A DNA stretch of 64,000 nt from Deltaproteobacteria bacterium (lineage in GTDB: Bacteria > Myxococcota > UBA727 > VGSZ01): positions 124,001-188,000 of the forward strand of contig JACOUT010000013.1 of assembly GCA_016177705.1 (NCBI GenBank). Direction: 5' to 3'. The notes below the pieces were generated by a model. The model did no database searches. It was not told where the DNA came from and worked only from the letters and a program-made list of their open reading frames with translations. A program made the position numbers and the translations under genes. Positions 6,978-15,730 of this stretch are shown here, in pieces (position 1 is the stretch's first letter; the number at the start of each line of letters is the position of its first letter).

Positions 6978-8312
6978 TCACTCGGTCGGGCACGGCACCG
7001 GGTCGGGGCACGCGCCGCTGACGTCGCGCGGGTACGTCTCCGTGCACTTGGCGACGCCGCTGAAGCTGTTGCTCGGCAAGAAGCTCGGCTTGGTGTCGGA
7101 GCGGAAGCCGCGGTCGATGCCGTTGGACGCGCTGTTCGCGATGGTGGTGTTGGTGACGAACGATGCCGCGACCGGACCGCGCACACGGATGGCGGCGTCG
7201 TTGACCACCTCGGGCGGATCGACGCACGAGTCGCTGCCGCTGACACTGGCGCCGCCCGCGTACTCGACGCGCGCGTAGTCGATGACGTTGGTGGCGCTCG
7301 GCGCCAGGCCGTACCAGATGCCGAGCCAATCGCCCGGCGCGGGCGAGGCCTCAGCGGAGGTGAACACGATGGGGGCATCCTCGGTGCCGCGCGCGATGAG
7401 CGCGCCGCGCGCCGGGTCATCGGTGGAGGTGGCCTGCTCGACGTGCAGCACGGCGCCGCGCTTGAAGCGCAGCGTCACGCCGGCCTCGATGGTGAGCGTG
7501 GCGACGCCGTCGACCGCCTGCACACGCAGGTCACCCAGGCTGGTCTCGTGGCCCACCAGGTACGGTACGCCGCGCGCGTGCATGGTGGTGCTCTCGACGA
7601 TGGCCTCGTTGCCGGCGAGCGCGGGCAGCAGGATCTCGTCGGTGGCGTTGCCGGTGTACGTGCCCGTCGGCAGCGTGCCCACGGCGCGCGCCCAGATGCT
7701 GACGGGGAACTGCGCCGCGCCGGTGACGACGAGGTCGCGCGAGTCGTCGGTGAAGCCGCCGCCATCGCGCACCACGATGCCGTTCGACGCCGAGTCGCGC
7801 ACCTCGACATCGACCAGGCGCGCGACTGCCTGCGTCGCCGGGCCCGCGGCGCCGGTGAGGTCGAGGGTCCCGGCCAGGTAGGGGAGGGTGTTGAGCGGAT
7901 CGCCGCCGCCCTCGATGACCACACCCTCGAGGTCCATGGTGCCACCGACCAGCCCGATGGCGGCGAACGGCTCGGCGTCGCGGGCGACGATGCGAGCGCC
8001 CGGCTTCCCCACCAGCGCGCCGCCGCGCACGGTGAGGAAGTGGCCGGCGGCGATCTTCACGACGGCACAGGTGTCGAGCGTGAGCGTGGCGTAGATGGCG
8101 GTGTCGTATGGCAGGAGGTGTGGGCTCCCGTCGGCCCCCCAGGTCTCGTCGGCGTCGACGGAGCCGCCGTGCTCGGTCCCGTCGCCGGTCGGCTCGGGTC
8201 CGCAGTCGACGTCGTCGGGCGGCGGCTCGACCGGCGGTGGGCAGGCGGCGAGCGCCAGCGCCGCAACCGAAATGCTCAGGGCGCGCCCTGCGACCACAAT
8301 GTGCGAGTGCAT
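6978..8312 (-). CDS. lipoprotein with beta-helix-like repeats
   Basis: 444 residues. ATG 8312 has a strong GGGAGG site 7 bases upstream. The signal peptide ends in a lipobox, LALAAC, so it is likely lipid-anchored. The body is Val/Ile/Gly-rich with many short turns (DSASNGIVVRDGGGF, SASNGIDRG, GALIARGTEDAPIVFTSAE, DWLGIWYGLAP), the pattern of right-handed parallel beta-helix proteins; the NSASNGI-type rung recurs. Surface display is likely; no catalytic residues recognised. Divergent from metH across 128 bases. Confidence 0.8.
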   Translation of the reverse strand: MHSHIVVAGRALSISVAALALAACPPPVEPPPDDVDCGPEPTGDGTEHGGSVDADETWGADGSPHLLPYDTAIYATLTLDTCAVVKIAAGHFLTVRGGALVGKPGARIVARDAEPFAAIGLVGGTMDLEGVVIEGGGDPLNTLPYLAGTLDLTGAAGPATQAVARLVDVEVRDSASNGIVVRDGGGFTDDSRDLVVTGAAQFPVSIWARAVGTLPTGTYTGNATDEILLPALAGNEAIVESTTMHARGVPYLVGHETSLGDLRVQAVDGVATLTIEAGVTLRFKRGAVLHVEQATSTDDPARGALIARGTEDAPIVFTSAEASPAPGDWLGIWYGLAPSATNVIDYARVEYAGGASVSGSDSCVDPPEVVNDAAIRVRGPVAASFVTNTTIANSASNGIDRGFRSDTKPSFLPSNSFSGVAKCTETYPRDVSGACPDPVPCPTE

Positions 8313-8440
8313 GGCAGCACCTCCCCCCCGCAAGCCTGCGCCCAGGGCGGCATCGGTGCAAGGGAACGAAGCGCGGGTCGCTCGAGCGCGCGCTGCCGAC
8401 AGGCGGTTGCGGCTGCCGCGGCGGGCTCCTAGCACGCCGC

Positions 8441-11400
8441 ATGGCCCGACTGCGCCTCACCGCCGACGATCTGCGCGACCTTCTGGCCGCGCGCGTCGTC
8501 GTCTTCGACGGCGCCATGGGCACACAACTGCAAGCGAGGCAGCTCGCCGCCGCCGACTTCGGCGGCGACGCCTTCCTCGGCTGCAACGAGCAACTCTGTC
8601 TGACGCGCCCCGACGTGGTGAGAGACATCCACCGCGCCTATCTCGAGGCCGGCGCCGATGTGGTCGAGACCAACACCTTCGGCGCCACGCCCTTGGTGCT
8701 CGCCGAGTACGGCCTGGCGGAGCGCGCGTTCGACATCAACCGCGCGGCCGCGCACCTTGGCCGCGAGGCCGCCGACGCCTTCACCGATCGCCGGCGTTTG
8801 GTTGCCGGCTCGATGGGGCCCACCACGCGCTCGATCTCGGTCACCGGCGGCATCACCTTCGAGGAGCTGGCCGGGCACTACGCCGTGCAGGCCGAGGGGC
8901 TGCTCGAGGGCGGAGTCGACCTGCTCATCGTCGAGACCGCCATCGACACGCTCAACGTCAAGGCCGCGCTGGTCGGCATCGAGCGCGCGGGTGACAAGCT
9001 CGGCGTCGGCGTCCCGCTCGTGCTGTCGTGCACGGTGGAGCAGACCGGCACCATGCTGGCCGGACAGACCGCCGAGGCCTTCCACGTCTCGGTCGAGCAC
9101 GCCGCGCACCTCGGGCGCGCGCGCGGCGGCGGCCTGGTCGCCGTCGGCCTCAACTGCGCCACCGGGCCCGAGGCGATGGCCGACCACGTGCGCGCGCTGG
9201 CAGCGCTCTCGCCCTACGGCGTCTTGTGTATGCCGAACGCCGGTCTGCCCGACGAGCACGGCGCCTATCGCGAGACGCCCGACAGCCTGGCGAAGAAGCT
9301 GGCGCGCTTCCTCGAGCATGGCTTCCTGAACGCGGTGGGCGGCTGCTGCGGCACCACGCCGGCGCACGTGCGCGCGCTCGCCGAGGCGGCGCGGGCGCAT
9401 GCGCCGCGCGTGCCGGTGCGGGCGCGCCGCGCGCTGGTCGCGGGCATCGAGCTGGTCGACCTCGAGGACGCGCGGCCGGTCATCGTCGGCGAGCGCACCA
9501 ACGTCATCGGCAGCCGCGCCTTCAAGCGCCTGATCGCCGAGGGCAAGCTCGACGAGGCGGCCGAGATCGGCAGGAAGCAGGTGCGCGGTGGCGCGCACGT
9601 GGTCGACGTGTGCCTGGCCGATCCCGATCGCGACGAGCGCACCGATGCCGTCGCCTTCCTCGAGCGGCTGACCCGCAAGGTGCGCGCACCGCTGATGATC
9701 GACTCGACCGACGCCGACGTGGTCGAGGCCGCGCTGCAGCGCTGCCAGGGCAAGGCCATCGTCAACTCCATCAACCTCGAGGACGGCGCGGCGCGCTTCG
9801 AGCGGGTGGTGCCGCTGCTCAAGCGCTACGGCGCCGCCGTGGTGGTCGGCTGCATCGACGACGACCCGGTGCAGGGCATGGCGATTACGCGCGAGCGCAA
9901 GCTGGCGGTCGCCGAGCGCAGCCACGCGCTGTTGAGCGCCATGGGCGTCGCTGACGAGGATCTGATCTTCGATGCGCTGGTCTTCCCTGTGGGCACCGGC
10001 GATCGCCAATACGTCGGCGCCGCGCGCGCCACGGTCGACGGCGTGGCCGCCATCAAGGAGCGCTTGCCGCACTGCAAGACGTTGCTCGGCGTCTCGAACG
10101 TCAGCTTCGGCCTTCCCGAGGCGGGCCGCGAGGCGCTCAACACGGTGTTCCTGCACCGCTGCTTCGACGCCGGCCTCGACCTCGCCATCGTGAACGCCGA
10201 GAAGCTCGAGCGCGTCACCCACCTGCCGCCCGCGGACGTGGCGCTGTGCGAGCGCCTGCTCGACGCGGACGCCACCGACTACACGCCGGCGCTGCACGCC
10301 TTCGTCGAGCACTTCCAAGGCAAGCGCGCCGCCGGCGTCGCGGCGACCGCAGCGGCGCGCGCCACCCTGCCCCTCGAGCAGCGCCTGGCGCAGAACGTCG
10401 TCGAGGGCAGCCGCGAGGGCCTGGTCGCCGACCTCGACCTCGCCGTGCAGACGCGCACGCCACTCGAGGTCATCAACGGCCCGCTGATGGAGGGCATGGC
10501 CGAGGTGGGCCGGCTGTTCGCGGCCAACCAGCTCATCGTCGCGGAGGTGCTGCAGAGCGCCGAGGTGATGAAGGCCGCGGTCGCCCACCTGGCGCCGCGT
10601 CTCGCCGGCGACGCACAGGCGACGCGCGCGACCATGCTGCTCGCCACCGTGCGCGGCGACGTCCACGACATCGGCAAGAACCTGGTCGAGATCATCTTCT
10701 CGACCAACGGCATCAAAGTGGTCGACCTCGGCATCAAGGTGCCGCCCGCCGAGGTGGTGCGCGCCGCGCGTGAGCACCGCCCCGACCTGATCGGCTTGTC
10801 CGGCCTGCTGGTCAAGAGCACGGCGGAGATGGTGGCCACCGCCGAGGAGCTGAGCGCGGCCGGCGTGGCGGCGCCGCTGTTCGTCGGCGGCGCCGCGCTG
10901 TCCGAGCGCTTCGCCGACGTCCGCATCGCGCCCGCCTATCGCGGGCCGGTGGTCTATTCGAGGGACGCAATGACCGGCCTCGCGCTGGCCAACCGCGCGC
11001 TCGACGCAGCCAAGCGAGCCGCGCTCGTCGAGGAGCTGATGGCGCGCCAGCGACGAGCGGGCGACACCGAAGCCGCTGCCGTCGCCGCCGCTGCGCCTTC
11101 AACAGCGGCGCCGCTCACGATCGTGCACGACGCCGAGCCGCCGCGGCCGCCCGACACCCGCCTGCACGTGCTCGATCCGCTGCCGCTCGAGGAGGTCTGG
11201 ACCTTCGTCAACCCGAAGATGCTCTACGCCCGCCACCTCGGGCTCGCGGGCGACCTGGCGGCGCTGCTGGAAAAGGGCGACGCGCGCGCGCGCGAGCTGG
11301 TCGAGGTGGTGAAGAGCGTCGAGGGCGAGGTGCTGGCGCGCGACCTGCTCCGTGCGCGCGCGGCCTGGCGCTTCCTGCGCGCGGCCGCCGACGGCGAGGC

Positions 11401-11938
11401 GCTGGTGCTGTTCGGCGACGACGGCGTCGAGGCCGCGCGCTTCCAGTTCGGCCGACAGGCGCGCGGCGAGCGCCGCTGCCTCGCCGATCTGGCGCCGCCG
11501 CGCGGCAGCGGCATCGTCGACCATGTCGCTTTGCTGGTGACCACGTGCCAGGGGCGCGAGCGCCCGGTCCGTGAGCTGGTCGCCGCGCTGAAGGATCGCG
11601 GCGAGCTGTTGCGCTCCCATGTGCTCGGCGCGCTCGCCATCGAGACCGCCGAGGCCGCCGCCGAGTGGTTGCACGCCCGCCTGCGCGCGGCGTGGGGCAT
11701 CCCTGATGCGCCGACGTCGACGCGCAAGGACCTGTTCTCGGCGCGCTACCGAGGCCGGCGCTACAGCTTCGGCTACGCCGCCTGTCCGAGGCTGGAAGAC
11801 CAGGCGACGCTGCTTCGCCTGCTCGATGCCGAGCACACGGTCGGCGTCACGCTGACGGACGGCTTCATGATGGACCCCGAGGCGAGCGTCAGCGCGCTGG
11901 TGTTCCACCACCCGCAAGCGAGCTACTTCGCCGTGTGA
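8441..11938 (+). CDS. metH: cobalamin-dependent methionine synthase MetH
   Basis: 1165 residues with all four modules. Homocysteine/zinc domain (1-310): DGAMGTQLQ, LNCATGPEAM, and GGCCGTTP near residue 299 with the zinc Cys pair. Methyl-tetrahydrofolate domain (about 345-600): GERTNVIGSRAFKR and MIDSTDADV. B12 domain (about 630-880): DVHDIGKN near 740 with the cobalt-ligating His. AdoMet reactivation domain (about 920-1165): SFGYAACP near 1110. It transfers a methyl group from 5-methyl-THF to homocysteine. The start ATG 8441 has no clear ribosome site. I saw no convincing cobalamin riboswitch in the 128-base upstream gap. Confidence 0.97.
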   Translation: MARLRLTADDLRDLLAARVVVFDGAMGTQLQARQLAAADFGGDAFLGCNEQLCLTRPDVVRDIHRAYLEAGADVVETNTFGATPLVLAEYGLAERAFDINRAAAHLGREAADAFTDRRRLVAGSMGPTTRSISVTGGITFEELAGHYAVQAEGLLEGGVDLLIVETAIDTLNVKAALVGIERAGDKLGVGVPLVLSCTVEQTGTMLAGQTAEAFHVSVEHAAHLGRARGGGLVAVGLNCATGPEAMADHVRALAALSPYGVLCMPNAGLPDEHGAYRETPDSLAKKLARFLEHGFLNAVGGCCGTTPAHVRALAEAARAHAPRVPVRARRALVAGIELVDLEDARPVIVGERTNVIGSRAFKRLIAEGKLDEAAEIGRKQVRGGAHVVDVCLADPDRDERTDAVAFLERLTRKVRAPLMIDSTDADVVEAALQRCQGKAIVNSINLEDGAARFERVVPLLKRYGAAVVVGCIDDDPVQGMAITRERKLAVAERSHALLSAMGVADEDLIFDALVFPVGTGDRQYVGAARATVDGVAAIKERLPHCKTLLGVSNVSFGLPEAGREALNTVFLHRCFDAGLDLAIVNAEKLERVTHLPPADVALCERLLDADATDYTPALHAFVEHFQGKRAAGVAATAAARATLPLEQRLAQNVVEGSREGLVADLDLAVQTRTPLEVINGPLMEGMAEVGRLFAANQLIVAEVLQSAEVMKAAVAHLAPRLAGDAQATRATMLLATVRGDVHDIGKNLVEIIFSTNGIKVVDLGIKVPPAEVVRAAREHRPDLIGLSGLLVKSTAEMVATAEELSAAGVAAPLFVGGAALSERFADVRIAPAYRGPVVYSRDAMTGLALANRALDAAKRAALVEELMARQRRAGDTEAAAVAAAAPSTAAPLTIVHDAEPPRPPDTRLHVLDPLPLEEVWTFVNPKMLYARHLGLAGDLAALLEKGDARARELVEVVKSVEGEVLARDLLRARAAWRFLRAAADGEALVLFGDDGVEAARFQFGRQARGERRCLADLAPPRGSGIVDHVALLVTTCQGRERPVRELVAALKDRGELLRSHVLGALAIETAEAAAEWLHARLRAAWGIPDAPTSTRKDLFSARYRGRRYSFGYAACPRLEDQATLLRLLDAEHTVGVTLTDGFMMDPEASVSALVFHHPQASYFAV

Positions 11939-11967
11939 CGGGCGCGAGCCGATTCTGCGATGGCCCC

Positions 11968-12879
11968 TCAGATGCCGAGGCCCGCCAGCACGGCGTTCGT
12001 GGTGCGCTCGCTCAAGGTGAGGAAGGTGTCGCCGACCAAGCGCGGGCCGCCGGGGACCACCGCCAGCCGTGCGCCGCTCGCCTTGGCGAGCTCCCGGGCT
12101 GTCGGGCGCGGGCCGTTTTCCAGGACGATGAGCGCGGTGGCGCCGCACTGCTTGAGCTTGGCGGCCGCCTCGGCGGCCCGCGTGGCGTCGAGCGGCACGC
12201 CGGGACGGGGCTCGAGCACCGCGACCACCTCGATGCCGAGCGTCGGCGCCAGGTAGGCGAGCACGCGGTGCACCTCGGCGACGCGGCGACGCTCCGCCGG
12301 CACCTTGCGGGCGACCTCCGCGTGGGCGAGGCGCGCCTTCTCCTCGAGCTTGGCGGCGATGAAGGTGGCTCGCTCGCGGACCTTCGGGCCTGCGGCCGGC
12401 GCGATGACGGCGAGGCGCTCGGCGATGCCGTGCGCCACGCGCGCCGCGCTCAGCGGATCGAGCAGGTAGTGCGGGTTGCCGGCAGGGTGATTGCCGGCGT
12501 CTGCAGCGCCCTCGGGCGCGGGGGCGTCGAGCTTGACGATGAGCGTCGACGCGTCGAGCACGCCTGCGCCGCCCGCGGCGAGCTTCGGGTTCTTCACCTG
12601 CGCGAGCACCTGCGGCAGCCAGCCCGACTCGAGGCCAAGGCCGTTCACCACCAGCAACTCCGCCGGCTCGAGGGCCGCCACCATGGCGGGTGTGCCGCTG
12701 GCGACGTGCGGGTCGACGTGGCCGTCGAGCAGCGGCACCACCTCGACGTCGAGGCCGCCGACGTCCTTCGCCAGCGCCGCCAGCGTCGCCGTGGTCGCGA
12801 CCACCTTGACCTTGGCCTCGGCCGGAAGCGCCGCAACCACCAGGAGGGAGAGCACGAACGACGACGACCGAAGCGACAT
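11968..12879 (-). CDS. ZnuA/MntA-like metal ABC transporter binding protein (orphan)
   Basis: 303 residues. ATG 12879 preceded by GAGGTCGCG. Signal peptide residues 1-22, cut near LPAEA-KV. Cluster A-I fold: conserved metal ligands appear in GHVDPHVASGTP, NPHYLLDP and the E-VHRVLAYL segment (His-x4-Tyr, as in the family), with a late EPRPGVP loop. It would capture Zn2+ or Mn2+ in the periplasm. No permease or ATPase gene is next to it, so partners must lie elsewhere. The variable His/Asp-rich loop typical of ZnuA is nearly absent (only a short GNHPAGN). Confidence 0.88.
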   Translation of the reverse strand: MSLRSSSFVLSLLVVAALPAEAKVKVVATTATLAALAKDVGGLDVEVVPLLDGHVDPHVASGTPAMVAALEPAELLVVNGLGLESGWLPQVLAQVKNPKLAAGGAGVLDASTLIVKLDAPAPEGAADAGNHPAGNPHYLLDPLSAARVAHGIAERLAVIAPAAGPKVRERATFIAAKLEEKARLAHAEVARKVPAERRRVAEVHRVLAYLAPTLGIEVVAVLEPRPGVPLDATRAAEAAAKLKQCGATALIVLENGPRPTARELAKASGARLAVVPGGPRLVGDTFLTLSERTTNAVLAGLGI

Positions 12880-13020
12880 CGCGACCTCGACGAACGGAGC
12901 AACCGCCGACGTAAATCTTGGCATTGGGGGTGCGGCGGTCGCAAGCGGCGGCGCGCACGTGCACCGGCTGCTACACGTGGCGACTCGTCTGGCGGCTGCG
13001 CCGGCGGCATACTGCCGGTG

Positions 13021-13635
13021 ATGGAGCCGACGGCGACGCCCACGTCGTTCGAGACCAGCGGGCCGCGCCTGAGCCCACCCGCGCCCTTGCCCGTCACGGT
13101 TGGGGCGCTGCTGCTGCTCCACGATCGCGGCCTGCTCGACGCGCGCACGACGCGAGCGGCGCTCCCGCTCGTGCGACGCGGCGCCCACCTCGCCGAGGTG
13201 CTCGAACGCGCCGGGGTGCCGCGCTCGTTGCAGGAGAAGGCCGACGAGCTGCTGCGTCCGTCATCGACCAGGCTCGACGGCGCGGCCGCCGCTGCGCTGT
13301 CGCTCGTGCCGCCCGCGCTGGCCGTCCTCTCCGGCGAGTTGGCCCGAATGTCGTCGACCGCCGCCGGCGTGCTGCTCGCCGCTGGCCTGGTGGCGTCGGT
13401 GCTCTTAGGGCAACGCCGAGCGAAGGCTGCCGCTGCCGCCATCGCGACCGCTGCCGCGGTGGTGCTGTCGGGCTGCTGGCTGTCGCCGTCCGCCATCGCC
13501 GGCGCCATCGTCGTGGCAGTGCTGATCGCGGCGGTGGCGTTCGCGCTGCGGCCGGTCCGCGCGACACCGCGCTCGGCCGCGACGGGACTGCTCGCCGGCG
13601 CCGCCGTGGAGGCGCTGCGCGCCGTGCTCGCGTGA
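13021..13635 (+). CDS. small membrane protein of unknown function
   Basis: 204 residues from ATG 13021, weak ribosome site. The first ~95 residues look cytoplasmic: a Pro-rich start, then a helical segment LLDARTTRAALPLVRRGAHLAEVLERAGV that resembles GspE-type N-terminal helices only loosely. The rest contains four to five hydrophobic stretches (ALSLVPPALAVLSG, AAGVLLAAGLVASVLLG, AIATAAAVVLSGCWL, AIAGAIVVAVLIAAVAF). Transcribed convergently with the rhodanese gene, three bases apart. No recognised family. Confidence 0.65.
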   Translation: MEPTATPTSFETSGPRLSPPAPLPVTVGALLLLHDRGLLDARTTRAALPLVRRGAHLAEVLERAGVPRSLQEKADELLRPSSTRLDGAAAAALSLVPPALAVLSGELARMSSTAAGVLLAAGLVASVLLGQRRAKAAAAAIATAAAVVLSGCWLSPSAIAGAIVVAVLIAAVAFALRPVRATPRSAATGLLAGAAVEALRAVLA

Positions 13636-13638
13636 CGG

Positions 13639-14319
13639 TCAGACGAGCGCGCCGAAGCCGCCGCCGTTGGTGACCGCGGTGAAGCCGGCGGCCTCGAGCA
13701 GCTCCTTGGCGCGACCCGATCGGATGCCCGACGCGCAGTAGACGACGATGGCGCGGCCTTTGTCGCCGCCCGCCCATGCCTCGACCTCGGCGAGGCGCGT
13801 CGGCAGCTCGCCCACCGGAAGCAGGCGCGCGCTCGGCAGGTGGCCGGCGTCCCACTCGCGCTGCTCCCGTACGTCGATGACCAGCGCGCCTTGCTCGATC
13901 AGGCGGCGCGGCAACGGCGGCTCGACCTCGGCGCCCTCGGCGCCATCGGGGAGCGCGCGCGGCGTGGGACGCGCAGCGAAGGTGCGCGCCGCCTGCATGA
14001 GCGCCCCCACCGTCGTCGCCAGCGCGATGAGCTGCGGCACCGGCCGCTGCCAGACCGCCAGACCGAGCGCGAGCGCGAAACCGCCGAGCGAGGCGGCGCC
14101 GAGCGTGGCGCCGGCGAGCAGGCGGGTGGACAGCTTGGGCAGGCGCGGCACCACGCGCTCGATGGCCGTGGTCAAGCCGCCGCACCAAAGCGCCACCACG
14201 GCGACGGCGATGGCCAACTCGGCAGCCGCCACCTCGCGACCTCCGCGCATGGCCGCGAACGCGAACAGGCCGCCACCGAAGACGGCGTACATCGCCACGT
14301 TGATGAGGAAGCGACGCAT
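13639..14319 (-). CDS. membrane protein with C-terminal rhodanese domain
   Basis: 226 residues. Three to four membrane segments (residues 5-25, 32-50, 70-90, 95-112) precede a rhodanese domain (about 140-226) with DVREQREWDAGHLPSARLL and the active-site loop CASGIRSG, whose Cys would carry a persulfide. ATG 14319 shares its first base with the TGA of the Cys-rich lipoprotein upstream (TGATG), so the two are translationally coupled. Membrane-tethered sulfurtransferase or redox sensor are both possible. Confidence 0.85.
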   Translation of the reverse strand: MRRFLINVAMYAVFGGGLFAFAAMRGGREVAAAELAIAVAVVALWCGGLTTAIERVVPRLPKLSTRLLAGATLGAASLGGFALALGLAVWQRPVPQLIALATTVGALMQAARTFAARPTPRALPDGAEGAEVEPPLPRRLIEQGALVIDVREQREWDAGHLPSARLLPVGELPTRLAEVEAWAGGDKGRAIVVYCASGIRSGRAKELLEAAGFTAVTNGGGFGALV

Positions 14320-15644
14320 CAGCGCGTCCCGGCGAGCGCGGGACACAGCGAGTCGAGGCAGCCGGCGACCGTCTGCCCCTCCTGGTCGGTCGGCAGCTCC
14401 TGCACGCAGTCGAGCCCGCGCGGACAATCGGCGTTGCTGGTGCAGCCGACCGAGCAGAACTTGCCGAGGCTGTTGCCGTCGCCGTCCTGCAGCTCGTAGC
14501 AGTAGGAGGCCTGGCCGTGCTCTTGGATGTCGGCGCAGTCGTCGTTGTCCGCGCACGCTCGGCACCACGGATCGGGGGCGACGAAGCACTGGCCGTCGGC
14601 CACCCCGCTCGGGCACGTCGCCGCGTCGTCGTAGCGCTCGGCGCCGCAGCACCATTGGCCGAGGTCGCACGACAGCTCCTTGCCCCGGCAGCCCTGCGGG
14701 TGGCACTGGCCGGCCTCGCACGCCTCGAAGGCGCCGCAGTCGTCGACGCTGTTGCAGCCGTCGACGCAGGTGGCGCTGCCGAGGTCGCAGTAGGTGCGCA
14801 GCAGCGGGCACTCGGCGTCGGATTGGCAGCCGGCGCGCTGGCACACGCCGTCGGCGTCGCACTCGGCGCCTGCCGGGCAGCCGTCGGCAGAGCCCTCGGT
14901 GGGGCACGGCAGGCCATAGCGGCCGTCGGCGTGGCACACCTTGTCGACGCCGTCTTGCAGCACGCGATCGCCGAGCGGGCAGCCGGCGACGCACTGGCGC
15001 TCGCGTGGTCCTGGCGTGGTCTCGCAGATGGTGCCGGCCGGACAGTCCGCGTCGGCGCTGCACAGCTCGAGGCAGACCGCGAGATCGGTGCAGGTCTGCC
15101 CGTCGGGGCAGCCGGCGCCGTCGGGGCACAGCAAGGCACCGTCGCAGCGCGCCATGCCGCCGAGCGGCACGCAGCCGCCCGCCTGACAGGAGAAGCCGGG
15201 CGCGCACGAGCCGCAGCCGGCGGCGCAGAAGCCATCGACACAGCTCGAGGGCAGGCCGCTTGGCCCCTCGGCGCACTCCTCGGGCGCCGCGCATGCGCCG
15301 CACTGGCCGTGCTGACGCCGGCACACGCCGGCCTCGCTCGAGCAGTAGCCGCCGGCGCCGTCGAAGCCGCAGTCGGTCGATGGATCGCCGCAGAAACGGC
15401 ACAGGTCGGGGTTACCGGTGCAGTCGAGGCCGGGCCCGCACGCGCGCGTCGCCAGGTCGCAGATCTCGCCCGCACCGCACTGCTCGTCGGCGTCGCAGCC
15501 GAGGTCGGCCACTTGGTTGCCGCCGGCGCCGCCGTCCGTGTCCGTGCCCGCGTCGGGGCCGCCGGAGGACGGCGGACAGGCGGCGAGCGCGGCGACGGCG
15601 AGGACGCAGAGGGGGGCGCGCATGGGGCGACGGTAGTCGGCCAT
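14319..15644 (-). CDS. Cys-rich secreted lipoprotein
   Basis: 441 residues from ATG 15644; an in-frame ATG at 15623 gives a shorter, equally good signal peptide and neither has a strong ribosome site. Lipobox LAALAAC, then a GPDAGTDTDGGAGG linker. The mature part has dozens of Cys in repeats such as CDADEQCGAGEICDLATRAC and CQSDAECPLLRTYC, i.e. C-x(4-6)-C-x(5-6)-C-x(4-6)-C blocks like those of many deltaproteobacterial surface proteins. Probably disulfide-rich and outside the cell. Coupled to the rhodanese gene by a one-base overlap. Function unknown. Confidence 0.85.
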   Translation of the reverse strand: MADYRRPMRAPLCVLAVAALAACPPSSGGPDAGTDTDGGAGGNQVADLGCDADEQCGAGEICDLATRACGPGLDCTGNPDLCRFCGDPSTDCGFDGAGGYCSSEAGVCRRQHGQCGACAAPEECAEGPSGLPSSCVDGFCAAGCGSCAPGFSCQAGGCVPLGGMARCDGALLCPDGAGCPDGQTCTDLAVCLELCSADADCPAGTICETTPGPRERQCVAGCPLGDRVLQDGVDKVCHADGRYGLPCPTEGSADGCPAGAECDADGVCQRAGCQSDAECPLLRTYCDLGSATCVDGCNSVDDCGAFEACEAGQCHPQGCRGKELSCDLGQWCCGAERYDDAATCPSGVADGQCFVAPDPWCRACADNDDCADIQEHGQASYCYELQDGDGNSLGKFCSVGCTSNADCPRGLDCVQELPTDQEGQTVAGCLDSLCPALAGTR

Positions 15645-15730
15645 GCGGCGGATTCAACCAGGATTCCTGCGGTCGGCGCGCGTGAGTTCCCCGCTCCCGC
15701 CCCCTGCCTTTTCGGCTAGAAGCCAAGCCG

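Noticed and set aside
8313..8440. Cobalamin or SAM riboswitch before metH
   Set aside because: No B12-box-like or SAM-type core was recognisable in the 128-base gap.
8429..10777. Long antisense frame (782 codons) opposite metH
   Set aside because: High GC content leaves the antisense frame open; the protein is Arg/His/Ala-rich with no family similarity, and metH on the plus strand is certain.
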